Below are positions 1 to 6,512 of a DNA stretch of 9,584 bases, one piece after another. The position numbers and the translations under genes were made by a program. The notes beneath the pieces were generated by a model. It worked only from the letters and a program-made list of their open reading frames with translations. It made no database searches and was not told the DNA's origin. Within the stretch, counting starts at the first letter, position 1. The number at the start of each line of letters is the position of its first letter. The DNA comes from Actinomycetota bacterium (GTDB lineage: Bacteria; Actinomycetota; Acidimicrobiia; IMCC26256; JACDBD01): positions 1-9,584 of the forward strand of contig JACDBD010000247.1 in assembly GCA_013695115.1 (NCBI GenBank), read 5' to 3'.

Positions 1-1287
1 TGGGAAGCCCGACCGGGCCAGGCGCACCACGACCGCCGACGGCCGCGCCCGACCCTGCGGCGCGACCGCCGCGGCTCGTTGCCGCCGGATCACCCACCAT
101 CCACTGACGGCCGCCCGGCCGAGGACGAGAACGATCGTGAGCAGGAGCCCCAAGGCGAGCACGAGCCCGTCGATCCGGATGCCGGGGTCGGGCTCGGCGA
201 GGCCGGCGGGGCCGAACGGGAACAGCCCCGACGCCAGCGCGGCAATGAGCACCGCAACCAGCGCACCGGCAACCGCGATCACCGCGCTTCGAAGCAGGAC
301 AGCTCCGAGGCACTGGAGCGGTGACATGCCCATCGCCCGGAAGACCGGCACGTCGCGGGCGTCGAGCGCGACCTGGCGGGCCACGATCTGGCCGATCACC
401 AGGAAGGCGGTGACGCCGACTACGACGGCGAAGAGGTACAGCGCGCCCGAGTAGGGGCGAACCGACCGCTCCACCGTCTCGAGCTTGCCCACCTTCGACG
501 GGAACTCCACGCCCGCATCCGGGAAGAGGGCGCGGACGTCGGCCTTGAACGCGGCGAGATCCCGCTCACCCCGCCGCAGGTTGACGACGAGCGAGTCGGC
601 CACCTCCTGCCCCGCATACCTCTCGGCGAACGCCGGGCCGAGGAACAGCACCGAGTTCGAACGCTGACCCTCCGCTGGGATGATCTCGGCCTGCCCGCGC
701 GAGATGCCGACCACCTCGAACTCCACCGGCGTCTGCACTGTTTCGAGGTCGAGCTCTTCGGGGGGCCGCCCGCTCTCGGCGAACTCCTCGAGCGCGCCGT
801 AGTCGAACAGCACCCCCTTGTAGGGATCGCCGATCTCGAGTTCCAGGTCGTCGGACATCGCCTGGTTGATGAGCACCTCGTCGACCCGGTCGCGATGAGG
901 CAAGCGTCCCTCGAGGATCTGGGGCCGCTCGATCTCGTAGTAGAGGCGCCCGTCGGCGCTCGCGAACCCGCCCGCCACCTTGCCGTCGAGCGGGACGCCG
1001 CCGGGACCGACCGGCGGGATGTCGAACGCGAGCAGACGGCCCGACTTCGTGACCTGTGGGAGCTGCTCGACCGCGTCCAGATCGATCTGGCGGACCACCG
1101 CGCTCACCTGGACGTCCGCAGCGTTCGTCTCCTCGACCAGCCGCGGGTAAGCGGTGGCGGTTCGGCGAGCGCCCGCGACCGCGGCGATCGTCGCCGCCCC
1201 CGCCAGCGCGATCAGGACGCCGAGGAGCACGGTCACGACCGGCCCGCGGCGCAGGATCGTGCGCCCCGCGATCAGGAACGCCGGCAC
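1..1287 (-). CDS. FtsX-family ABC transporter permease, 3' end cut off by window edge
   Basis: Reading the minus strand gives 429 uninterrupted codons from GTG at 1287 to the window edge; the C-terminal part is missing. Membrane segments are visible at about residues 17-40, 281-303, 328-354 and 372-396. A large, mostly hydrophilic domain (about 41-280) lies between the first and second and should sit outside the membrane. This is the four-helix FtsX/MacB plan. After helix 4, an Arg-rich stretch (401-416) leads into what looks like the start of a second FtsX repeat, so the whole protein is probably the roughly 800-residue two-repeat type common in actinobacteria. The coupling-helix-like segment near 309-325 (DARDVPVFRAMGMSP) is typical. 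GTG 1287 was chosen because it sits just before helix 1; the Shine-Dalgarno is poor. The gene begins 35 nt after the ABC ATPase gene, its obvious partner. The substrate cannot be told from sequence; this class exports lipids, peptides or drugs, or transmits force to other envelope proteins. Confidence 0.88.
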   Translation of the reverse strand, partial: MPAFLIAGRTILRRGPVVTVLLGVLIALAGAATIAAVAGARRTATAYPRLVEETNAADVQVSAVVRQIDLDAVEQLPQVTKSGRLLAFDIPPVGPGGVPLDGKVAGGFASADGRLYYEIERPQILEGRLPHRDRVDEVLINQAMSDDLELEIGDPYKGVLFDYGALEEFAESGRPPEELDLETVQTPVEFEVVGISRGQAEIIPAEGQRSNSVLFLGPAFAERYAGQEVADSLVVNLRRGERDLAAFKADVRALFPDAGVEFPSKVGKLETVERSVRPYSGALYLFAVVVGVTAFLVIGQIVARQVALDARDVPVFRAMGMSPLQCLGAVLLRSAVIAVAGALVAVLIAALASGLFPFGPAGLAEPDPGIRIDGLVLALGLLLTIVLVLGRAAVSGWWVIRRQRAAAVAPQGRARPSAVVVRLARSGFP

Positions 1288-1322
1288 TATTCGATCACGA
1301 TCTGCGGCCTCGCTCCCGAGCC

Positions 1323-2042
1323 TCAGGAGCGCGCGTCTCCGGCGGCGCCCACCGGCTCGGTTGCCCCGTCGTCGATGCGACCGTCGCGCATCCGGACGAT
1401 GCGGTCACCGGCGTCGGCGACCTCCTGATCGTGTGTGACCAAGAGGATGGTCTGGCCGCCGCCGTGGAGGCGCCGGAACAGCTCGAGCACCTCCTGGCCG
1501 CCATCGGAGTCGAGCGCGCCGGTGGGCTCGTCCGCGAGCACCAGCGTGGGCTCGTTCGCCAGTGCCCGGGCGATCGCGAGCCGCTGGCGCTGACCGCCCG
1601 AGAGCACGCCCGGCGCATCCTTGGTCTTGTCACCCAACCCGAGCAGGTCGAGCAGATCACGTGCCCGCGTCTCGGCCTGACGGCGCTTCGTGCCCGCGAT
1701 CACCGCCGGCAACGTCACGTTCTCGAGCACGCTCATCCCCTCGAGCAGGTTGAAGAACTGGAACACGATGCCGACGTGCTTGCGGCGCATCCGGGCCAGG
1801 TCGTTCTCGTCCTTGCCCTTCAACGACTCGCCCGCGACGACGACCTCGCCGTCGCTCGGGGTGTCGAGGCCGGCGACCAGGTTGAGCAGGGTCGACTTCC
1901 CACATCCCGACGGCCCCATCACCGCCACGAACTCGCCCGGCCGCATGGCGAAGTCGACGCCCCGCAGGGCGCGAACCGGAGCGCCTTCCGACTCGAAGGT
2001 CTTGTAGAGGGCGTGCGTCTCCAGCACGTCGCCATTGCTCAT
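1323..2042 (-). CDS. ABC transporter ATP-binding protein, MacB/LolD type
   Basis: A 239-residue nucleotide-binding subunit that hydrolyses ATP on the cytoplasmic side to drive the FtsX permease encoded just downstream. All motifs are intact: Walker A GPSGCGKST (43-51), Q-loop Gln95 in FQFF, signature LSGGQ (147-151), Walker B LVLAD with catalytic Glu172, D-loop ALD, and switch His204 in VTHD. Length and motif wording match the LolD/MacB/FtsE-like group. Two starts are possible. ATG 2048 overlaps the stop of the upstream cyclase gene as ATGA but lies only 3 nt from the AAGGAAGG ribosome site at 2052-2059. ATG 2042, two codons later, has a 9-nt spacing and is preferred here. The overlap implies translation coupled to the receiver-cyclase gene. 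The C-terminal 15 residues after the H-loop region are Gly/Ala-rich and probably non-essential. Confidence 0.95.
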   Translation of the reverse strand: MSNGDVLETHALYKTFESEGAPVRALRGVDFAMRPGEFVAVMGPSGCGKSTLLNLVAGLDTPSDGEVVVAGESLKGKDENDLARMRRKHVGIVFQFFNLLEGMSVLENVTLPAVIAGTKRRQAETRARDLLDLLGLGDKTKDAPGVLSGGQRQRLAIARALANEPTLVLADEPTGALDSDGGQEVLELFRRLHGGGQTILLVTHDQEVADAGDRIVRMRDGRIDDGATEPVGAAGDARS

Positions 2043-2044
2043 GG

Positions 2045-3367
2045 TCATCCGCCTTCCTTTGCCAACTCGATCATGTATGCACGTACCGTCGCCTCGCGTC
2101 CCCGGATCGGGACCGAGGCGAGCGCTTCCGCCTCGACCGGGCTCGAGAGCCCGTCGTAGGTCGTCTCGCTCAGGACGATCCGCCGTGCCGGGCGGGCCAT
2201 GTCCTGCAACCGCTGGGCGAGGTTCACGGTGTCGCCGACCACCGTGTACTCGAGCCGCTCCTCCGACCCGAGGAGGGCCGCGGCCACGGGCCCGCTCGAG
2301 AGACCGATCCCGAGGTCGAAGCGCGGCAGTCCCTCCGCCTCCCAGCGAACGTTGACGTCGGCCTGACGTTCGTGCATCGCGACCGCGGCGCGGAGCGCGC
2401 GGTCGGCGTGATCGTCCTGGGTGACGGGCGCGCCGAACACCGCCATGACCGCGTCGCCGACGAACTGCATGACCGTCCCGCCGGCGTCGAGAACGGCATG
2501 GTTCATCTCGGCGCGGTGGGTGTTGAGCTGGCCCGCCAGGTGGCTGGGGTCGACGCGCTCGGCGATACCCGAGTACCCCCGGATGTCGGCCATCAGCACG
2601 GTGACGTCGAGCTTCTCGGTCTCGCCGATGCGTCCGCCCTCTTGCCGGAGCTTCTCGGCGATGCCGCCGGGAAGCAGCCGGCTGAGCGTCTCGCCCTGCT
2701 CCTCCCGGTCGACGATCGCCTGATGGAGCATCCGGAGGCGGCGCAGCGAGCCGGCGGTGCCGGCGGTGGCCGCATCGGAGATCTTGAGGAAGAGCTGCTC
2801 GACATCGGTGCTCACCGCCGCCGGGGTCGTCGCCTTCGTCACCGCGATCGCCTTGATCGGCCTCCCCTCGGCGACCATCTGGAGCAGCTCCTCCTCCGCC
2901 GGCGTCAGCCCTCCGTCGCCGGTGACCGGGGTGACGAGCGCCTCGACGATCTTGGGATCGAGCACCGACCCGCCGGTGGCGACCTCGCGCACCGCCCGGG
3001 CGAGCTGGTCGCCCTCGGCCACCCGGTCCTTCAGGAGGTAGCCGTAGCCGGCCGCGCCGTCACTCAGGAGTGACACGACGTACTCCGGATCGTCGAACTG
3101 CGAGAGTACGACGACGCCGGTCCCGGGATGGCGCTTACGCAGCTCCTTGGCCGCGTCGATCCCCTCGCTCTGGAACGCCGGTGGCATGCGGATGTCGGTC
3201 ACCAGCACCTGGGGCGCGGCCTCGGTCGCGCCGGCGATGAGCTCGTCGTAGTCAGCCGCCGTGCCCACGATCTCGAGGTCGGGCTCGAGCGCCAACATCG
3301 CCCGCACGCCTTCGCGCACGATCACGCTGTCGTCCGCCAGGAAGACGGTGATGCGCCCCTCGGCCAT
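2045..3367 (-). CDS. Response-regulator receiver fused to class III adenylate/guanylate cyclase
   Basis: A 440-residue cytoplasmic protein expected to make cAMP or cGMP from ATP or GTP under control of phosphorylation. Residues 5-120 are a receiver domain: acidic pair Asp12/Asp13, phospho-acceptor Asp58 (TDIRMPP), Ser in the switch position (VVVLSQF) and Lys113 (YLLKDR). Residues 154-197 align without gaps to a LuxR/NarL helix-turn-helix (starting LTPAEEELL) but have lost key recognition-helix residues. A helical linker follows. The class III cyclase domain (about 250-420) has metal Asp261 (MADIRGYSG) and Asp305 (GDAVMAVFG), and transition-state Asn382 and Arg386 (VNLAQR), so it should be catalytically competent. 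The usual base-specifying Lys is Gln301; Thr375 fills the partner position as in class IIIb enzymes. Start: ATG 3367 gives the receiver a normal short N-terminus; ATG 3394 would add nine residues; neither has a good ribosome site. The next gene, an ABC ATPase, overlaps by a few bases. No sensor kinase is visible in the window. Confidence 0.93.
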   Translation of the reverse strand: MAEGRITVFLADDSVIVREGVRAMLALEPDLEIVGTAADYDELIAGATEAAPQVLVTDIRMPPAFQSEGIDAAKELRKRHPGTGVVVLSQFDDPEYVVSLLSDGAAGYGYLLKDRVAEGDQLARAVREVATGGSVLDPKIVEALVTPVTGDGGLTPAEEELLQMVAEGRPIKAIAVTKATTPAAVSTDVEQLFLKISDAATAGTAGSLRRLRMLHQAIVDREEQGETLSRLLPGGIAEKLRQEGGRIGETEKLDVTVLMADIRGYSGIAERVDPSHLAGQLNTHRAEMNHAVLDAGGTVMQFVGDAVMAVFGAPVTQDDHADRALRAAVAMHERQADVNVRWEAEGLPRFDLGIGLSSGPVAAALLGSEERLEYTVVGDTVNLAQRLQDMARPARRIVLSETTYDGLSSPVEAEALASVPIRGREATVRAYMIELAKEGG

Positions 3368-3498
3368 GGGGCAATCTGGCCCCGAATCGCTCATTCCCGC
3401 AAGGGTGCCGCCCCCCGCGGCTGGGGTGGTGTCACCCTCTTGGGGCCCGCGTGCCCTCACCCTTGGCTGGACGGCCCCGGCTCCCTAGCGTCGGAGCC
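3368..3498. promoter_or_regulatory. Divergent control region between cyclase operon and MBL/CNB operon
   Basis: 131 bp separate the two oppositely oriented starts. It holds the rightward promoter listed separately and repeated sites: CAAGGGTG at 3400-3407 is the exact reverse complement of CACCCTTG at 3458-3465, and a split version, CACCCTCTTGG, lies at 3433-3443. The rightmost copy overlaps the -35 box. A small palindrome GGTGTCACC sits at 3428-3436. On the minus strand, TTGCGG and CAGATT spaced 18 bp apart end 5 nt before ATG 3367, a weak candidate promoter for the cyclase. Operator function is inference. Confidence 0.4.
3463..3491 (+). promoter_or_regulatory. Probable leaderless promoter of the MBL hydrolase gene
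   Basis: A TTGGCT -35 box (3463-3468), exactly 17 bp of spacer, and a TAGCGT -10 box (3486-3491) fit the actinobacterial housekeeping sigma consensus. The ATG follows 7 nt after the -10 box, which would put the transcription start at or within a base or two of the A of ATG. There is no convincing Shine-Dalgarno sequence, so the mRNA is probably leaderless. Seen in sequence; the transcription start is inferred. Confidence 0.6.
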
Positions 3499-4344
3499 AT
3501 GAGAGTCCGCTTCCTCGGAGTCCGGGGCTCGACCCCGGCCCCCGGCGCCGAGTTCGTGCGGGTGGGCGGGAACACCTCGTGCGTCGCCGTCGCCCGGGAG
3601 CGCGAGGCGCCCACGTTCGTCCTCGACGCCGGCACGGGGCTGCGGCGACTGGCGCGCGAGCTCGGCGGCGCGCCGTTTCGGGGGACCATCCTCCTCACCC
3701 ACCTCCATTGGGACCACGTACAGGGGCTGCCGTTCTTCGACGCCGGCGACCGCGACGACGCCCGGGTGGAGCTCGTGCTGCCCGGGCAGGGCTCCGGGGA
3801 GGACGGGTCGGCGGAGGCGGCGCTGGCGCGGGGCATGTCGCCCCCGCACTTCCCCATCGGGCCGGACGGGCTGCGGGGAACGTGGAGATTCCGGAGCATC
3901 GAACCCGGCGAGCACTCGTTCGAGGGCTTCTCGGTGCTGGCCGCCGAGGTCCCCCACAAGGGCGGGCGCACGTTCGGTTACCGAGTGTCCGACGGGAACG
4001 GCAGCTTCGCCTACGTGCCCGACCACGAGCCGACGGTCGAGGGACCGGGTCCCGACGGGTTCGGAGCGCGCCACGAGGCCGTACTGGAGCTGAGCAAGGG
4101 CGTCGACGTCCTGGTCCACGGCGCCCAGTACACGCTGGACGAACGCGCCCGCGCCGTCGCGTTCGGTCACGCCACCGTCGACTACGCGTTGGCGCTGGCG
4201 CGCGACGCCGAGGTGGGGCGGCTGGTGCTGTTCCATCACGAGCCCGGCCGCACCGACGACGAGGTCGAGGCCATGGCGTCGACGTCGACGAGCGAGGGGC
4301 TGCCGGTCCAGGCGGCGGTCGAGGGCCTCGAAGTGGAAGTCTGA
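3499..4344 (+). CDS. MBL-fold metallohydrolase (RNase Z/PhnP-like)
   Basis: A 281-residue soluble metallo-beta-lactamase-fold hydrolase. The dinuclear metal site is intact: HLHWDH (His68, His70, Asp72, His73), His153 in EVPHKGG, Asp175 in YVPDHEP and His246 in LVLFHHEP. The N-terminus (FLGVRGSTP, then GGNTS and DAGTGL) is typical of the RNase Z/PhnP-like branch, which cleaves phosphodiesters of RNA, cyclic phosphates or cyclic nucleotides. There is no RNase Z exosite arm and the protein is shorter than tRNase Z, so tRNA processing is unlikely. The divergent nucleotide cyclase and the adjacent CNB protein make a cyclic-nucleotide phosphodiesterase an attractive guess, since MBL-fold cNMP phosphodiesterases are known; this is inference only. 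The start at ATG 3499 is fixed by the promoter 7 nt upstream and by the start of the fold. The next gene begins 21 nt downstream with its own ribosome site. Confidence 0.9.
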   Translation: MRVRFLGVRGSTPAPGAEFVRVGGNTSCVAVAREREAPTFVLDAGTGLRRLARELGGAPFRGTILLTHLHWDHVQGLPFFDAGDRDDARVELVLPGQGSGEDGSAEAALARGMSPPHFPIGPDGLRGTWRFRSIEPGEHSFEGFSVLAAEVPHKGGRTFGYRVSDGNGSFAYVPDHEPTVEGPGPDGFGARHEAVLELSKGVDVLVHGAQYTLDERARAVAFGHATVDYALALARDAEVGRLVLFHHEPGRTDDEVEAMASTSTSEGLPVQAAVEGLEVEV

Positions 4345-4352
4345 AGCAGGAG

Positions 4353-4358
4353 AAGGAG
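4353..4358 (+). promoter_or_regulatory. Ribosome binding site of the CNB-domain gene
   Basis: AAGGAG lies 7 nt before ATG 4366, in the 21-nt gap after the MBL gene. It fixes the start and contrasts with the apparent lack of a ribosome site at the first gene of the operon. Confidence 0.75.
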
Positions 4359-4365
4359 CACCGGC

Positions 4366-5367
4366 ATGCGCATCGAATCATCGGTCACGTCGATCTCGTG
4401 GATCCCGTCCGAGGCGGTCACGGGAGCCAACAAGGTGGTGTTCGAAGCCGGGGTCGCGCACTACGACGAGCCGCCGCCCGACGTCATCGACGACCTCGAG
4501 ACGCTGCGGGCCGCGGATCGCTTCCGGTTCGCCAATCACCTGACCGCGTGGATCGAGGTGGAGAACACGAAGATCGTCGACTACGGCTACTCGGGCCATG
4601 GGTACATGGGGTCGACGACGGTGCGGGTCGGCAAACGCGAGGCCACGTACGCCGCGGTGGAGTTGCCCGAGCTCCAGGGCGAACCCGAGGAGACCGGGAC
4701 GTCGGTCCGCTTCGTCCAGAGCGTCGGCGGTCGCACCGCCCTCCCCGCACCGCGGCGCGTGAACCGTCCGCCGTTCGTGCAGTTCAAGGCCCCGACCGTG
4801 TGGACGACCCTCGCCCTCACGATCAGCGCCGACGGCACCGTCCACCGTGAGATGGAAGGCGCGAGCCCCTTCCCCCGTCACTGGGTGTACGACGACCAGG
4901 GGAAGCTCGAGGCCAAGGCCGGGCTGGCCGACTTCAAGGACTGGTACCGGCACGCTTTCGGCAAGAACACGCCGTGGGGTGACGAGGACTCGAAGGTGCT
5001 GGTCACGACGGTCGAGACCGCGCTGGAACGCGAGCTGTCGCGCACGATCATGCGGAGCGGCGCCGAGCCCGACATCCGGAAGGTGAAGAAGGGCAAGACC
5101 CTCACCGTGCAGGGCGAGCCCGGCACCGAGGTCTACCTGCTCCTCGACGGTGTCCTGGCCGCGGAGGTCGACGGCGAACCCGTGGCCGAAATCGGGCCCG
5201 GCGCCATCTTGGGCGAGCGGGCGGTGCTCGAGGGCGGTCGGCGCACCTCGACGTTGCGGGCGCTGACGAAGTGCAAGGTGGCGGTCGCGTCCGAAGACCA
5301 GCTCGACCGGGACGCGCTCACCGAGGTCAGCACCGGCCACCGACGCGAGGAGCAGCCCGGCCGATAG
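4366..5367 (+). CDS. Cyclic-nucleotide-binding-domain protein with uncharacterised N-terminal region
   Basis: A 333-residue protein without signal peptide or membrane segment. The C-terminal part (about 225-318) is a CNB/Crp-like beta-roll: Gly243 and GEPGTEVYLLLDG (250-262), a VAEIGPG turn, and a phosphate-binding cassette starting LGERAVLEGG. Glu284 and Arg293 stand where the ribose-binding Glu and phosphate-binding Arg are expected, with TST following, so ligand binding is plausible. No DNA-binding helix-turn-helix follows the CNB domain (it ends within 15 residues), so this is not a Crp-type transcription factor. Residues 1-220 are not recognised; they are rich in beta-type segments with many aromatics (for example YGYSGHGYMGS at 73-83 and FKDWYRHAFG at 190-199) and probably form one or two folded domains acting as the output. 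It sits directly behind the MBL hydrolase gene in one operon, opposite the cyclase. Likely role: effector of a cyclic-nucleotide signal, mechanism unknown. Confidence 0.85.
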   Translation: MRIESSVTSISWIPSEAVTGANKVVFEAGVAHYDEPPPDVIDDLETLRAADRFRFANHLTAWIEVENTKIVDYGYSGHGYMGSTTVRVGKREATYAAVELPELQGEPEETGTSVRFVQSVGGRTALPAPRRVNRPPFVQFKAPTVWTTLALTISADGTVHREMEGASPFPRHWVYDDQGKLEAKAGLADFKDWYRHAFGKNTPWGDEDSKVLVTTVETALERELSRTIMRSGAEPDIRKVKKGKTLTVQGEPGTEVYLLLDGVLAAEVDGEPVAEIGPGAILGERAVLEGGRRTSTLRALTKCKVAVASEDQLDRDALTEVSTGHRREEQPGR

Positions 5368-5370
5368 CGT
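5365..5370 (+). promoter_or_regulatory. Possible -10 element (TAGCGT) before the serine hydrolase gene
   Basis: The same TAGCGT hexamer as in the MBL promoter overlaps the TAG stop of the CNB gene and lies 8 nt before GTG 5379. No good -35 box is seen 16-18 bp upstream, so this is a weak candidate for an internal, leaderless promoter and could be chance. Confidence 0.25.
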
Positions 5371-5378
5371 CACCGCGA

Positions 5379-6512
5379 GTGGTGGTCGAGGGACACTGCG
5401 AGCCCGGGTTCGAAGCGGTACGCGACGCCTTCGCCCGCAACTTCGCCGACTACAAGGAGGTCGGCGCGGCGTGCTGCGTGTACGTCGACGGCCGCCCGGT
5501 TGTCGACATCTGGGGTGGCGTGGCCGACGTTGCCACTGATCGCAGGTGGGAGCAGGACACGATCGTGCTCGTCTACTCGAGCACGAAGGGCGTGACTGCG
5601 ACCGCCGCCAACCTGCTCGTCGAGCGGGGCGAGCTCGATCCTGACGCCCCTGCCGCCGGCTACTGGCCCGAGTTCGCCGCCGCCGGGAAGGAGAAGGTCC
5701 CGGTGCGCTCGGTCCTCAGCCACCAGGCGGGGCTGCCGGTCGTGGACGGCGAGTTCACGCTCGACGACGTGCTGGCATGGCATCCGATCGTCGCCGCCCT
5801 CGCCACGCAGGCGCCGCGCTGGGAGCCGGGCACCGCCCACGGGTACCACATGCGCACGTTCGGATGGCTCGTCGGGGAACTCGTCCGCCGCGTGACCGGC
5901 CGCACGATCGGTCGGTTCGTCGCCGACGAGCTGGCCGCGCCGCTGGGGCTCGACTTCTGGATCGGGCTCCCCGAGGAGCAGGAGCCGCGGTGCGCCACGC
6001 TCGTCCCCGCGGGTGACTCCGACCTCGTCGAGCTGCTCCCCGAGGGAACCCTGCTGCGGGAGGCCATCCCGAACCCGGGTGGTCTCTTCGCCTACGACGA
6101 GCGCTGGAATACCCGGCCGTTCCACGCCGCCGAGCTGCCGTCGTCCAATGGCATCGGCGACGCCCGATCGCTGGCGCGGCTGTACGCGTCGCTCATCGGC
6201 GAGGTCGACGGTGTGCGGCTACTGGCACCCGACACCGTGAAGGCGGCGGCGACCCCGCAGGCGCGTGGGACTGACGCCGTTCTCATGATCGAGACTGCCT
6301 ACGGCCTCGGGTTCATGCTCCCGCCGTCGCTCGACCAATACGCCGGGCCCGGCGCGTTCGGGCACGCCGGCGCGGGCGGCTCGCTTGCCTTCGCCGATCC
6401 CGACGCCGGCTTCGCGTTCGCCTACGTGATGAACCAGCTCCGCTTCGACCCCGTTCGCTACCCGCGCGCGCCCAGCCTGGTGAAGGCGGTCTACGAGTCG
6501 GTCAGCGGATGA
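5379..6512 (+). CDS. Serine hydrolase, beta-lactamase/EstB family (class C-like esterase)
   Basis: A 377-residue protein of the beta-lactamase/transpeptidase-like serine hydrolase family, which includes esterases such as EstB, rather than an antibiotic-resistance enzyme. The SxxK catalytic motif is SSTK with nucleophile Ser67 and Lys70, followed by the family-typical LSHQAGLP. Tyr156 in GTAHGYHMRTFGWL supplies the YxN-like tyrosine, and FGHAGAGGS (from about 327) is the C-terminal H-x-G equivalent of KTG. No signal peptide is visible, so it is probably cytoplasmic. GTG 5379 is chosen as start, 11 nt after the CNB stop; GTG 5382 is equally possible, and the reading frame stays open upstream to 5271 inside the CNB gene, but that extension is Arg/Pro-rich shadow sequence. 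The real substrate is unknown; small esters or lactones are usual for the family. It may be co-transcribed with the CNB gene or served by its own weak promoter. Its 3' end overlaps the convergent thiolase-like gene by 11 nt. Confidence 0.9.
   Translation: MVVEGHCEPGFEAVRDAFARNFADYKEVGAACCVYVDGRPVVDIWGGVADVATDRRWEQDTIVLVYSSTKGVTATAANLLVERGELDPDAPAAGYWPEFAAAGKEKVPVRSVLSHQAGLPVVDGEFTLDDVLAWHPIVAALATQAPRWEPGTAHGYHMRTFGWLVGELVRRVTGRTIGRFVADELAAPLGLDFWIGLPEEQEPRCATLVPAGDSDLVELLPEGTLLREAIPNPGGLFAYDERWNTRPFHAAELPSSNGIGDARSLARLYASLIGEVDGVRLLAPDTVKAAATPQARGTDAVLMIETAYGLGFMLPPSLDQYAGPGAFGHAGAGGSLAFADPDAGFAFAYVMNQLRFDPVRYPRAPSLVKAVYESVSG

Noticed and set aside
1056..2159. 367-codon plus-strand open frame across the ABC ATPase gene
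   Set aside because: It is the antisense shadow of an ATPase with every ABC motif intact.
3428..3436. GGTGTCACC palindrome as a stand-alone operator
   Set aside because: Only nine bases in a very GC-rich spacer; mentioned within the control region but too short to claim by itself.
4270..4290. Short GTCGAC-type tandem repeat near the end of the MBL gene
   Set aside because: It encodes an ordinary Ser/Thr stretch (STSTS) and is chance-level in GC-rich coding sequence.
3579..4850. 423-codon plus-strand open frame overlapping the MBL and CNB genes
   Set aside because: Arg/Gly/Ala-rich low-complexity product typical of a GC-rich shadow frame; both genes it overlaps have clear domains and motifs.
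4378..5373. 331-codon minus-strand open frame antisense to the CNB gene
   Set aside because: Arg/Leu/Gly-rich shadow frame with no motif; the plus-strand gene has a CNB fold and a good ribosome site.
5271..5378. Longer start (ATG 5271) for the serine hydrolase, inside the CNB gene
   Set aside because: The extra 36 residues are Arg/Pro/Gly-rich shadow sequence within the CNB coding region; the hydrolase fold begins after GTG 5379.
5379..6512. Antibiotic-resistance beta-lactamase
   Set aside because: Motifs and context match EstB-like serine esterases; there is no signal peptide and no class C KTG motif.
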